DNA of 64,000 bases from Dryomyza anilis (taxonomy: Eukaryota; Arthropoda; Insecta; Diptera; Dryomyzidae): positions 116,325,593 to 116,389,592 of the forward strand of contig OX638130.1 in NCBI GenBank assembly GCA_951804985.1, in the 5' to 3' direction. Positions 10,975 through 22,989 of the stretch are shown piece after piece. Under the pieces are notes generated by a model. It made no database searches. It was not told where the DNA came from and was given only the letters and a program-made list of their open reading frames with translations. Position 1 is the stretch's first letter. Each line of letters starts with the position of its first letter. Both the position numbers and the translations under genes were made by a program.

Positions 10975-12590
10975 TTTAAAATTCCATTTATTAGTTTTAA
11001 TTTATAGTCAAAATTTTATACATTAGTAATTTGATTTTTATTGATTTTTAAGAATTTGATTTGTTAGTCAAAATTTGGTTTTTAGTCAAACATTTTTTAT
11101 ATTTTTTTTAATTTAAAACTTGATTTTTTTAAATTAAAATTAGATTTTTACAGGCAAAAATTGTATTTGTTAACCAAAATATGATATTTAGTCAAAATTT
11201 GATTTTTAATCAAATTTTTTTTTTTAGTCAAAATTTGATTTTTCACTAAAAATTTTATTTTTAAGTTAAAAGTTTTATTTTAGGTCAAAATTTGATTTTA
11301 GTCAAAATTTGATTTTTAGTCAAATTTATTTTTTTTTGTCAAAATTTGATTTTTCACTAAAAAATTTATTTTTAAGTTAAAAGTTTTATTTTAGCTCACA
11401 ATTTGATTTCAGTCAAAATTTGTTTTTTAGTCAAAATAATTTTTTTTTAGTCACAATTAGATTTTGAGTCAAAATATGATTTCTAAGTTAAAAATTGTAT
11501 TTTAGGTTAAAATTTAATTTAGTCAAATTTATTTTTTTTGGTCATGATTTAATTTTTTTTAGTCAAAATTTGATTTTTATTTTTAAGTTAAAGGCTTTAT
11601 TTTAGGTCAAAATTTGATTTTAGTCAAAATTTGATTTTTAGTCAATTTTTTTTTGTCAAAATTTGATATTTCACTCAAAATTGATTTTAAATTTAAAAGT
11701 TTTATTTTATCTCAAAATTTGATTTTAGTCAAAATTTGATTTTTAGTCAAATTAATTTTTTATTTAGTCAAATTAATTTTTTTTAGTCAAAATTAGATGT
11801 TGAGTCAAAATATGTTTTCTAAGTTAAAAGTTTTATTTTAGGTCAAAATTTAATTTTAGTCAAATTTATTTTTTTTAGTCAAGATTTGATTTTTTTTAGT
11901 CAAAATTTGATTTTTTTTTAGTCAAAATTTGATTTTTAGGTATAATTTGATTTTTGTTGTCAAAATTTTGTATTGTAGTCAGAACTTGACATTTATTCAA
12001 CATTTTAAATTTTATTCATAATTAGATTTTTTTTTATTCAAAATTTGATATTTAGTCAATTTTGATGTTAGTCCAAATTTGATTTTTTAGTCATTTTTTC
12101 AAAATCAAAATTTGTATTTAAGAAAAAATTTGCTATTTATTCAAAAGTTGATTTCAATGATTTGATTTGATTTTAAAGTCAAAATTTGATTTTTTAATCA
12201 AATTTTATATTAATACAAAATTTAGTATTTGATTTAAAATTTGATATTTTGGTCAAAATATGATTTTTTTTTAGTCAAAAATTTGATTTTTCATTTAAAA
12301 TTTGATTCTGAGTCAAAATTTGATTTTGTAGTCAAATTTTGATTTTGAGTAAAATTTTGATTTTTGTGAAATTTAAATTTTTCATAAGTTAAATTATGAT
12401 TTTTAGTAAATATTTGATTTTAGTCAAAATTTGGTTTTTAGTAAAATATTATTTAAGATTTGATTTTTTATTTAATATATAGTCAAAATCTGATTTTGTA
12501 CTTTAAATCATTTTTTCTTTCATTAAAATTTGATTTTTTTATTAAAATAATATATATATATATTTTTTTTGATAAATTTGATTTGTTATT
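10975..12590. repeat. AT-rich tandem array, about 18-bp unit AGTCAAAATTTGATTTTT
   Basis: Roughly 1.6 kb of very degenerate units containing the self-complementary core AAAATTTGATTTT or AAAATTTTGATTTT. It fills most of the space between the 5938 gene and the 12818 exon. It resembles the 19-bp hairpin arrays in style but has a different core (GTCAAAATTTGA instead of TTCACTAAAAATTC). Confidence 0.8.
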
Positions 12591-12817
12591 GAAAATTAAA
12601 ATTTTCGGTAAGCCTTTTTTTTGTGTGATATGTTTAAAATGTTATCTATTTATTGTTCACATTTATAAATTTTGTAAGACATATCATAAAAAGCAATATA
12701 TTATATTATATGTTAAAAGTCAAAAGAACACACATCGCACGCAAGGGTTAATCAGCACATTTTTAGTGCATACTTTTAGGCATTACCATTTGTTTATACT
12801 CATCACACTTATTACAG

Positions 12818-13614
12818 AAAAAGCAGCACAACAATCGCAAAATTTAAAACGACCAACTAGTCATGCGAAACATAAACAGAGACGTAAGCGAAAAATGTTG
12901 CAACTGCAACACTATTCTGGACAGCAACAACACCCACAACAGCAACAACACCCACAACAGTACAACCCCGCTGAGGAACAGCAACTGCATCATGAAGCTA
13001 CCGAAATGCTTGATCTAGAACCCGATCGCAAAGGTTTCTACAACACCACAACACTTTATAGCAATCGTTATCATCCAGCACAACACGAACATGCACTCGG
13101 CGGCGACAACAGCAGCATCGAACAGTTCGATCAGATCGATCACAATGTGCGACAAGAGCGCACATTCACTATGATCGGCGACTTCATCAACACTTTATTT
13201 CCGTCGACATCCTGCGTTTATCCCTGTACCATGGATGCGTATCGTCAGAATCGCTGCTGCGGCATGATTGTGACGCCCTCACCACCGATAGGTGGCGTCT
13301 GTTGTCAACCACAACTACCACCACCACGTCCACTACCACCGCCGATGCCGCCACTACTTCCACCGATGCCACCAATTCGGCCACCACCGCTGCCACCATT
13401 TCGTCCACCAACACTACCTATGCCACCACCGAGACCACCGATTATCATGCCACCGATCAATTGTTGCAACGTCTGCAACATGTATGGCGGTTATTATGGT
13501 CCACCGCCATGTTACCGCTATTCCAATAATATGTATAGTAATGGTGGCGGTTTCTTCGATGGACTGGGACGTGTGTCGATCTATATGCCGCCATTTACGT
13601 CGTACTATGGTTGA
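12818..13614 (+). CDS. Proline-rich, cysteine-containing secreted domain; 5' exon not located
   Basis: An acceptor (CTTATTACAG, ending 12817) opens a coding exon of 264 complete codons. Order of regions: a basic patch with HKQRRKRK, a His/Gln/Pro stretch (QQHPQQQQHPQQ), an acidic or ordinary region ending TFTMIGDFINTLF, then a Cys cluster (YPC, RCC, VCC). A block of about 60 residues of PPMPP/RPPPLPP type follows, then a second Cys cluster (NCCNVC and PPPCYR) and a Gly/Tyr/Phe tail. Ten cysteines in all suggest a disulphide-linked extracellular protein. The open frame runs upstream through AT-rich DNA without a credible start. The exon begins in codon phase 1, the same as the intron after the 5938 signal-peptide exon, so it may be an alternative 3' exon of that gene. 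Otherwise its own first exon was missed, or translation starts at the ATG near 12895. No family recognised. Confidence 0.6.
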
Positions 13615-13815
13615 TTTCAGTGTAGTTAGTTTTAGTATTGTATGACTTTTTTTATAATATATTTAATTTTAAATAGTGTATTTTTAGTTTAAGTAATGTT
13701 AGTTTTAATTTTAAGTTGACGTAATATAGAATATATGGATTTTAAATCGAAATTCTCCAATCGAGTTAAATTCTCTTTATGTTGCGTAATTTTCTAACAT
13801 CAACAAAATCCAACA

Positions 13816-15050
13816 TATCGTCACTATCATCACGACAAAGGGGGCGAATGTGCAATTTTTGACATTAGCGTTTTTTAATTTTTTGAATATAATTTTTCCT
13901 CAAGCATACTGTGCCAAAATCGCGTTTCGTTTTGTTGGATATTTCTAGCCACAAAAGACAAAACCATAATCTTGTCATGCCAAAAGGGGCGAATCTTTTC
14001 TTTTTCACCATAACTTTTTGTTCACCCAGAAAAAAAATCCCTCAAATCCCATTAAAATTGGTCAATAGGACAATTATTGATTTAATGGTATACAAAAAAT
14101 AAATCTTTTCATATAAACTCGATGGCAATGTCATGGTATTTTCTAGTATTTAATGGTATTTTCCGATTAAAATAATAATTTATCCTATTGACTATTTTTA
14201 ATAGTAAAAAACTATTATTTATATAGTATTTTTTCTGGGTGTTGATACAAGATAAAATAATGGTATAAAGACATTTATTGTTCGTTTTTAAAGCACCTAT
14301 CGATCTGCATCATTAATTAAAAATATTTTGCCAAACATTAAATTGTCATTTATTTGCACTAAAAATGTTAAGCAAATTACTATTAATTAGTGATGCAGCT
14401 CTAAAAACTAGCTGCTTTAAAAACGAACAATAAATGCCTTTACACCACCATTTTATCTCGTATCAATAAAAAGTTATGGCGAAAAAACCAAATGATTTGC
14501 CCTTTTGGCATGACAAGATTTTTAATTTTTCCAATTTCTTCGTTTTTTTTGCTGTAACTTTTTATTGGTACAAGATAAAATAGTAGTTTATAAGTACTAA
14601 TTGTCTATTTTTAAAGCACCTATTGATTGGCATCATTATTTAAAAATATTTAGCCAAACATTTTTCCTGCAAATAACAAATTGCAAATTAATGTTTGTCA
14701 AAATATTTTTAAATAATGATGCCAATAGATAGGTGCTTTAAAAACGAACAATAAATTATTAAATATTACTATTTTATCTTGCGATAATAAAAAGTTATAG
14801 CATACAAAACAAAAATAATTGCATTTTTGTCAGGATATAGCCTCACAAAATCCGTATTTATAATTCAGTAAGTTGTCCAAATCCAAAGATTTTTTTTATA
14901 CATTATAATAATTGATGAATAAAGCAAAATAACTGAAAAAATTAAAAATAATCAATTTTGCCAAGTTTTAAAGCACTTCAAACTTTAAAATTTGATTTCC
15001 GAACATTTTTAAAAATGCACATTGGCCTGTTTGGCATGACAGTGACGATA
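13816..15050. mobile_element. Foldback/MITE element, TATCGTCACT termini (copy 2)
   Basis: Termini TATCGTCACTATCATCACG and GGCATGACAGTGACGATA match copy 1. The interior carries two successive palindromes (about 14255-14480 and 14545-14795) built from the sequence CACCTATYGATCTGCATCATT and its inverse, so it looks like an expanded version of copy 1. It also contains a 219-bp MITE at 14023-14241. No ORF of transposase type is present. It lies just after the 12818 exon. Confidence 0.75.
14023..14241. mobile_element. 219-bp MITE with CACCCAGAAAAAA termini
   Basis: Left end CACCCAGAAAAAAAATCC is inverted at the right end as TATTTTTTCTGGGTG. The interior is AT-rich and contains two inverted copies of a GTCAATAGGA-like motif. 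A truncated relative lies at 34502-34700 in the opposite orientation. It interrupts the larger foldback element and is therefore younger. Confidence 0.75.
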
Positions 15051-15655
15051 TATTATTCCATTATTTAATTATTAATGATTTTACCGAGAGTTTAATATTT
15101 TACGCAACATACTTTGATTAACATAGTTTAAGTATGCGTTTTGAGAAAGATAATATTTTCGGCCTGCCTAGTTTACCGAATGTTTGAGAATTTTTGCCAA
15201 AAGCAGAAAGTCAAATGTAACTTTTTTGTAGCTGTTATAATTTGAGTCTGTTTTCTTTGCTGTGTCTTTGTTCTTCACAAGGCATACAATATGTTGTCAG
15301 TCATTAAAAATGTATAACCCGCAGGCATAACAAATTTAAATTCGTTATCATGTTACCTTTGACTTTTCGTTCTATCTTCACGTGGCCGTATTTTGTCATT
15401 TCGCGTAAGTGGTAACTTGTTTTAAATGATATGTAAAGCATTCCGAAGTAAATTAAGGAAAATACAGCTTATTAAACACTTTTACATTTCTGAGCTTTTA
15501 TAAACCAGAAAACACATTTCTGATATAAAAGATGACTGTTACAGAATACGAAAAAATACGAAATTGGTTCTCTCAAATGTTGAATATGTACTAATAGCAT
15601 AATATCAAAGGATTGTGGGTTGAACTTCAATAAACTTAATAATAATAATTTGATG
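15051..15655. other. Intergenic, nothing recognised
   Basis: AT-rich DNA without a supported ORF, RNA gene or repeat end. Confidence 0.5.
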
Positions 15656-15665
15656 TAAGTATACG

Positions 15666-15981
15666 TAGTAGCCGCGGTAGCTCAGTGGTTAGTGCGTTGG
15701 ACTGCGAGCCGAAAGGTCCCCGGTTCAAGCCTGGACTGGGGGCTAACAACATATTTTGATAGAAACATTGTTCTATACCACGCTACCTCTCGGCAGTAAA
15801 TGGCAAACCTAAACATTGCCTATGAAAAGCTTTTACCCGCCTTTCGGATTCGGCCATAAACTGTAGGTCCCACCACTTTGAGTACAAATATAACACGCAC
15901 AGCTCAAAATGGTGAGAGAGCTAGGCCGAAGTTCTCTAAAGTTTTCTCTTCTCTAAAGTTCTCGAAGTTCTCTCCAAACTA
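15666..15981 (+). mobile_element. tRNA-derived SINE, copy 2
   Basis: The head GCCGCGGTAGCTCAGTGG starts at 15671 and the body matches copy 1 to about 15936. The 3' end is different: it has become a run of AAAGTTCTC-like motifs. A 10-bp duplication TAAGTATACG at 15656-15665 and 15982-15991 marks the ends. Confidence 0.8.
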
Positions 15982-15991
15982 TAAGTATACG

Positions 15992-17339
15992 AGAATATTG
16001 CTAGATCTATCTAATATTGCTAGTTCTATCAAGCAATTGGTTGAAATTTCGTATAAATCGATTAAAATTGGTAGTTATAACAAACTTTTCGTTATTTTTC
16101 AATCCCATGTCAAAATTTGAATAATATCTAGTCCATCAAGATCTTAAGAACAGCGTCAGTCATAATACACCACAGTAGGGGGAGAGAACGTCTTCTTGAG
16201 GACAACCCCTGTTCACCCCTGCTTTAATGTAAAGTGCTGTCCAAACTCCTCATCAGAGGTGATAGTCCTGAACATTTGCATTGACCTAAGCCATTTAATC
16301 AATCTTTCGTCTTTCCATGCCGTTTAGCTGCGTCACACATTCCATCAAAAATCGCATTAACGAAAGTACCGCCAATGTCAACAAATATGCCCATGACGTA
16401 CATTTTCCTCTAAAAAGCATGCTCAATCCGGCCATGCAGATATTGTAGTGCAGTCTCTTAGAATTTTCCGCGTTGGTAGGCATGTTGCCCTGAAGACAGT
16501 GGATACCTCGACATCGATATTCTTTTTATGTCATTTTATTCTTTTTAGTCATTTTAGTAGGAAAAACATTATTCTAATGGTTCGGAAGCTCTTGGCTATG
16601 TAATAGTATTCTGTTCCTACTTTTGGAATAAAGACTACTTTAACTAAATACCCGAATGTCGGAATGTATGACCATCCGAAACATGCCCAGAGAGTATTAC
16701 TAAAAAATTTCGTTATAGTACAACATTTAGACATTCCATAACATCACCTTCGCAAAAAGTCTCAAAAATATATGATTGTTTTAGGTCTCATATTGTAAAA
16801 GTCTCATAAATATGAGGGTTTATAAAACGGGCTTATAAAACTGTGCCTTCTACCCAGGCGTCGGGCTATTTTAGGTGGTCATATGTGAGACACATTAAGG
16901 AGTCTTAAATGGCTCAAAATGTTTATTGGGTATATCAACTGACATACTCTACATCGTTTTATTTACTCCTTTCCTTTTTTATATATTCTATGTCAGCACT
17001 TGTGGATCTAACCTATGGATCTTTCCTATTCTTTGGTTATTTTACTACAAGCGCCCATTGCCGAGGTAGCATTCGCGCCCGAAACAAATTCATAAATGCT
17101 ATACTTTCAGACGATGTCTATTTTTAAATCCAAGCAATATTGAAGGAGGTCAATGTAAATCTTGATAACCTTTATCAATTGTCCCATTTTTTTTTAAATA
17201 ACAAGAGTTAAAATCCAAAATTTCTTATCTTTTAAACTATATTCAATGTATCTATTCCTAGATATTATATTTGGCAGTCTCAAAGCTGTTTAGAAACATA
17301 TTATCGAAATATTGTAAGGAAAAAAAGGTACCAAAAGCT
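15992..17339. other. Intergenic, nothing firmly recognised
   Basis: Several 60-72-codon ORFs are present on both strands, but none has a family motif or a splice structure. The more GC-balanced segment 16140-16740 could be an old transposon relic; I could not identify it. Confidence 0.4.
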
Positions 17340-17800
17340 TTCTCTTTTCCACACATTCCCAAAATATGCTGGGAATCTGCCTTTAAAATTCTATAAATTT
17401 TCATAATTGCTTCCATATGCCTGGAAATGTGCCGAATATTTTTTCGCAGGCTATTTTTTATATAAAATGATCCCGAGACAAAATGTTTACAATTTTTCTA
17501 GAGCATTTGGGGCATATTTCGGGCATATTTCCGGCAAACACACAAATAAATGGAATATTTTGGAAAGTGTGTAGCAAGTTTTAAAATTTTGTGGCATTTT
17601 AATGGCAGATTCACGGCATATTTTGGGAACTGGAAGAGAATAGACAACTTGTGATACAAACTCCGCCTTTCTCTGATTGAAATATATCGATATAATGTTT
17701 CTAAGTTGCCAAAAATTTCATCTGGTGATATCCAGATACAAAGTTTTTGGAATATTTCTGGAATATTTGGTGCATATTTTCGACAAACACACAAGTATTT
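17340..17800. repeat. Dispersed degenerate repeat, 'GGCATATTTC' family (copy)
   Basis: This contains the recurring phrases GGGCATATTTCCGGC, GGCAAACACACA, AATGGAATATTTTG and GCAGATTCACGGCATATTTTGGGAA. They appear again in both orientations at 26354-27480 and more weakly at 31440-31920. It looks like an old family with inverted internal halves. No ORF is convincing. Confidence 0.55.
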
Positions 17801-18204
17801 AAAAGATTTTGGGAATCATATGGTAGGTAATACAAACTCTTCTTTTATCTACTTAAAATCATCCGTTAAAATGGTTCAAAACTTCCTCGGCCCTGCCATA
17901 AATTTTGTCCAAGGATGTCACCCTGTAAAAGGCGAAAAATCTCTTGGTCATCAATATGTCTCGCTAAAAAAGAAACCATAGAGAACTGATTAAAGCCAAA
18001 TCATCTCTCAGTTCCATATATATTCCTTCGAAAGCTTCCCACACACAGAAAAAAACATATAAAATTTAATTATATATCATTTTTTTTAATAAATTAAATT
18101 TTTCAACTTTCTTCCATTCATAAATACATCCTTTCCTATTATGGCAATAAATTAATATACAAATAATAAATATGCTACCCTAAAGCCCAAAGCTATCCTC
18201 CGCC
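17801..18204. other. 3' flank of the minus-strand 18205 gene
   Basis: No gene is visible. On the minus strand, ATTAAA-type poly(A) signals occur at 18085-18090 and 18065-18070, suitable for the 18205-19396 transcript. Confidence 0.4.
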
Positions 18205-19396
18205 TTACGCCACATAATGACGACGACCAACGGTGAAGTGACGACGTGCTGCCTTTCTGCCAGTACCGGCGGTAACAACTTGTGGTGCATCCTGCGCCGA
18301 GTACAGATAAAGTGGAATCTGTTCGACGGAAGTGTGTGCAGATGCCTTCAGACTGGGTCTGGCAGCAGGTGCAATATCATCAGTGACGGCAACACGACGC
18401 AATGCTGTTGGTTTCTTGACAACTTTCTCCTCTTCAGCCTGGTCGGCACTCTCCAACAATTGATCCTCATCTTCCTCCTGCACATTCAAGAGTTCATCTT
18501 CCTTGGCTACACTGTTGCTGTTGCTGCTACTGTTTTTTTTATTTTCTTCAGCAATATGTTGCTCTTCGGCATCTTGGAGCAATGCTTCGATGTTCTCGAT
18601 GTTGGCCAAACCATTCATCTGGAGTTGTGCATGCAAATGACTGGGAATGGCGATAGCTTGAACATCCTTGTGACCCGAAATGCCATTTGGTGTGGGAATG
18701 AATTGCACATCGGCGGGAATTTCAGAGTTGGGATAGACGGGCACCAGTTCAGCTTCGTTTTCATCGCTAGACTTGAGCAGGATCAAGGAGATGGGGATGA
18801 CTTTCTTGAACTTGAGCAGCACCAATTTCTTGATGGCTACGGCACCGGGAAAGACGCGCGCCTGCTTGTGCGAGATACTGCGAGCAACGCGATCGGTGGG
18901 AGCATCAAGGGGTGTTTCGACGACGGGAGCAACAACGGATGCATCGAGGGCAGCATCGACGGGAGCATCTACGGCTGCTTCGACGGGAGCAACAACGGCT
19001 GCTTCGATGGGAGCAACTACGGCTGCTTCGACGGGAGCAACTACGGCTGCTTCGATGGGAGTATCAACGGGAGTAATAACGGGTGCAACAACGGGAGCTA
19101 CAACGGCTTCATTGACGGCAGCAGCAATGGCTGCTTCGACGGCAGCAACAATGGATGATTGGACGGGAGCATCAACGGGAGCATCAACGAGAGCATCAAC
19201 GGGAGCAACAACGGAAGCTTCAATCAAAGCATCAACGGGAGCAATAGGCGCATCGGCGGGTAGAGCTAAAAAAGAGGTAGGGTGGAAATAGGACTTAATA
19301 CCTTTGCCTTCTAAAAAGTCATATGCAAATCTTACCTAAGCCGTTGCAGCTCACAGCTACGCAAATTACTGCAAAAATGGACAAAATAAGTTTCAT
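18205..19396 (-). CDS. Secreted Ala/Val/Pro-repeat protein, 373 aa, two exons
   Basis: Exon 1 is 19396-19336 and exon 2 is 19265-18205, with a 70-bp intron (GTAAG...TTTTTAG) in codon phase 1. The start has context TTTAAAATG and encodes the signal peptide MKLILSIFAVICVAVSCNG. Residues about 34-140 are tandem octapeptides of the type VVAPVEAA, encoded by a 24-bp DNA repeat. After a basic RVARSISHKQAR segment comes a Lys/Leu/Ile-rich stretch (KKLVLLKFKKVIPISLILLK). Next are a non-repetitive domain with PNSEIPADVQFIPTPNG, an acidic Glu/Asp region and a basic C-end (GRKAARRHFTVGRRHYVA). It is probably an extracellular structural or cuticle-type protein; no named family is recognised. The repeat keeps both strands open, which produces long antisense ORFs that lack a signal peptide or splice sites. 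A minus-strand TATA box (19513-19520) lies about 30 bp before a CAGAC start site. Confidence 0.85.
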
Positions 19397-19484
19397 TTTA
19401 AAGATGTTATATATATTTTTTTAATTTGCGATGTTTTCTTTTTATGTTGTTGGTTATGCTGTTCCCTCGACATGCGTTTCTAAA

Positions 19485-19523
19485 ATGTCTGCAAACATAA
19501 ATTGACGATGTGTTTTTATATCT
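19485..19523 (-). promoter_or_regulatory. Core promoter of the 18205-19396 gene
   Basis: On the minus strand, GATATAAAAAC (TATA box at 19520-19513) is followed about 31 nt later by TTGCAGAC (initiator-like, A near 19489). This places transcription start about 93 nt upstream of the start codon. Confidence 0.5.
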
Positions 19524-19759
19524 ATTAATGATGTGCAAAAAAACAAAAGAAAAATACCCTCTTTGGAATGAAACTCCCAACTGTCGAATAACTTATTTAA
19601 ACTATGCTAATCCCAGGCACTGATTTATGTAAGCACAGACCATGACTATTCCCATATTTGGAGCAGCTAGAAAGTCATATGAAGAAAAACAACAACAACA
19701 ACAAAAAACAATCCGTCAACTAAAAGTCGTTGACCAGTCTTAATGAGCTGCTGTTTATG

Positions 19760-21250
19760 CACTGAAAAGAATTAAAATTTGTTCACTAAAAATTCAAATT
19801 TGCACTAGAAATTCAATTTTTCATTAAAAAAAATTAATTTTTAACCCAAAATTCAATTTTTTCACTAAAAATTCAATTTTTCACTAAAAATTCAATTTTT
19901 CACTAAAAATTCATTTTTTTACTAAAAATTCATTTTTTCCACTAAAAATTCAATTTTTCACTAAAAATTCAATTTTTCACTAAAAATTAAATTTTTCACT
20001 AAAAAATCATTTTTTCACTAAAAATTCAAATTTGCACTAGAAATTCAATTTTTCACTACAAATTCAATTTTTCACTAAAAATTCATTTTTTTCACAAAAA
20101 ATTAAAATTTACTAAAAATTCAATTTTTCACTAAAAATTCAATTTTTCACTAAAAAATTCAATATTTCACTAATATTCAATATTTCACTAAAAATTTAAT
20201 TTTTCACTAAAAATTCATTTTTTCACTAAAAATTCAATTTTTCTATAAAAATTCAATTTTTCACTAAAAATTCAATTTTTCACTAAAAATTCATTTTTTT
20301 ACTAAAAATTCATTTTTTCCACTAAAAATTCAATTTTTCACTAAAAATTCAATTTTTCACTAAAAATTAAATTTTTCACTAAAAAATCATTTTTTCACTA
20401 AAAATTCAAATTTGCACTAGAAATTCAATTTTTCACTACAAATTCAATTTTTCACTAAAAATTCATTTTTTTCACAAAAAATTAAAATTTACTAAAAATT
20501 CAATTTTTCACTAAAAATTCAATTTTTCACTAAAAAATTCAATATTTCACTAATATTCAATATTTCACTAAAAATTTAATTTTTCACTAAAAATTCATTT
20601 TTTCACTAAAAATTCAATTTTTCTATAAAAATTCAATTTTTCACTAAAAATTCAATTTTTCACTAAAAATTCAAATGTTCACTAAAAAATTCAATTTTTC
20701 ACTAAAATTCAATTTTGCACTAAAAATTCATTTTTTTCACTAAAAATTCAATTTCTCACTAAAAATTAAATTTTTCACTAAAAATTAAATTTTTCACTAA
20801 AAATTAAATTTTTCTCTAAAAATTAAATTTTTCACTAAAAATTCAGTTTTTCACTAAAAATTCAATTTTTCACTAAAAATTCAATTTTTCACTAAAAATT
20901 CAATTTTTCACTAAATTTTTAATTTATCACTAAAAATTGAATTTTTCACTAAATTTTTAATTTAGCACTAAAAATTGAATTTGTCAGAAAAAATTAAAAT
21001 TTTCACTATAAATTAAATTTTCACTTAAAATTAAATTATCACTAAAAATTAAATTTTCACTAAAAATTAAATTTTCACTAAAAATTAAATTTTCACTAAA
21101 AATTCCATTTTCACTAAAATTTCCATTTTCACTAAAAATTGCATTTTCATTAAGAATTAAATTTTTCACTAAAAATTCAATTTTTCACTAAAATTTTAAT
21201 ATTTCACTAAAAATTCAGTTATTTCTAAAAATTTAGTTTTCACTTAATAG
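19760..21250. repeat. 19-bp hairpin-unit array with a 380-bp higher-order duplication
   Basis: Tandem AATTTTTCACTAAAAATTC units, each a hairpin with a CACT loop. Variant units such as TTTGCACTAGAAATTC occur at 20031 and again at 20411. The pattern ACTAAAAATTCATTTTTTCC occurs at 19921 and 20301. The shift is 380 bp in both cases, or 20 units, so a block was duplicated as a whole. Orientation is opposite to the 1490-2290 array. Confidence 0.9.
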
Positions 21251-22985
21251 TCAAACATTCATTAAAAGTTCACTTTTCACTAAACAAAAATATATATTTT
21301 TTTACGAAAAAGTGCCAAAAATTAAATTTTTCTCTAAAATTCTATTTTTTTTTTTTTGTACTAAAAATTTTCACAAATTAAAAATGTTACCATATATGTT
21401 ATGATTTCTCAGTGTATATACTTCGGATGTGGTTGATTTTAATACCAAACGAAACATATTTAAATTTTGTAATCTATTATGAAAAATTTAACTATTTTCC
21501 TTCTATTATTCTAAATGAATTTCCAAATGACTTCGCAAAATTTATAATTTATTTTAGTAAACCTATCTAGTTTAATTTTAAAAAATTAAGTTTATTTTTA
21601 CTTAGTCTATAAATTGCCACTCAATAATTTCTTTAGAAAATATATTCACAAAAGGCATAAATAATTACGCCACGAATTTGCAAAAAAATTTGCGACATTA
21701 GAATAAAATTAAAGTAGAAAGTCATTTTGAAACTAAAGACTTTCTTGAGGTGGACAAACAACGAAACAAAAAAAATATATATTAAATTAATTTAATGCAG
21801 ACGAAGAGAAAGGCTAAAGAAGAGATTAAAAATTACAGACTAATCAAACCAAAAGAAAAATGAAAAACAAAAGTTATGACCAAAATGCCAATAAATTTAT
21901 AAACAATAATTATCTCAAATATTTAACAAAAAAATATACTATGCAACTTTAAAAATAAGTTTTACAAAATGGTATTATTTTAATTGACATTGTGCTGGAC
22001 TATATTGTAAAAATGCCCATCAAAAAGACAGAAAAATGGAAGCTTAAAGCGGCTTAACATATTTCGTATATATTTTGAAGACCGCCTTTGATACAAATTC
22101 CGCCATTGTAATTCCATGTTAACTTTGCTAAAATATTTATCTTTGACATCTATGCAACTAAAAATATATTTTTGTTAGTGTAAGAAATACAAAAGAAAAT
22201 ACAGAAGACTACAAAGAATGTCAAATTTTTTTTTTTTTTTTTCATTTTATGACACACGAGTTGAATAGCGCGGTTTGAAGACAATTGAACTTCGATTGAA
22301 TTCATCTTAATACAAAATATTATTGAATTTGCATTGAGGTCAAAAGTTCTACTAAGATTAACAAAAACTAAAACAAAAATAGAATTTTCGATTTGTAAAG
22401 AAAAACCAAAATTATCAAATAACCAACGGAAACAATAGCGTTAACAATGAAACATTTTAGGCCAACACGCAGTTAGAACCATGCAATTAACTCTGCTCAC
22501 CATTGAATAATAATAACTTCTTTTGGCTAATACTCTTTGTTACTAATATGCAAATCACATGTTAGTCTTTTAGATACAATACTTACGTATTTTTAATATA
22601 TTTTTGTGAAAAATTTGCAGACTTTGTTCTAAACATGTAATGCAGACGATGATCAGTACGTTTAAACTGTCTGACAGTTATGAAGTTTCGATTGATTTTA
22701 TACTTTAAAGTTAGCTTTAAGTTAGCATATCGTCGGTAATACTGAAAAACCGCCTAATTTTGTGATACAATCGACTTTTTAATGACATGTTGATCGGATA
22801 AATTAGATAAATGCCATTATAAGTTATAACATAATACTTAAGTTATGAAGTATGTGCAGAATTGAGACTGAAAATAGTTTTGTTTCTTCTGTAAAATTCA
22901 TCATTTTTAAATGTAGATAGGCGGATATGCAGTATCGCCGACGATGTATGTAAATTAATTTTTACTTTTCAATATTAAACAAACG
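21251..22985. other. AT-rich spacer between two hairpin arrays, with one small MITE
   Basis: Unique AT-rich DNA without a supported ORF. It contains the 217-bp element at 22729-22945 described separately. Confidence 0.5.
22729..22945. mobile_element. 217-bp MITE with ATCGTCGG termini
   Basis: The left end ATCGTCGGTAATACTG and the following ACCGCCTA are inverted at the right end (TAGGCGGATATGCAGTATCG, then CCGACGAT), giving about 30-bp imperfect terminal inverted repeats. There is no ORF. Target duplication is not clear. Confidence 0.6.
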
Positions 22986-22989
22986 ATAA

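Noticed and set aside
18217..19291. Plus-strand ORFs of 313 and 172 codons over the Ala/Pro repeat gene
   Set aside because: They are the complement of the minus-strand coding repeat. The minus strand has a TATA box, signal peptide, splice pair and biased coding sequence; the plus strand has none.
20984..21169. 61-codon ORF of NLIFSE repeats
   Set aside because: It is a translation of the 19-bp hairpin array.
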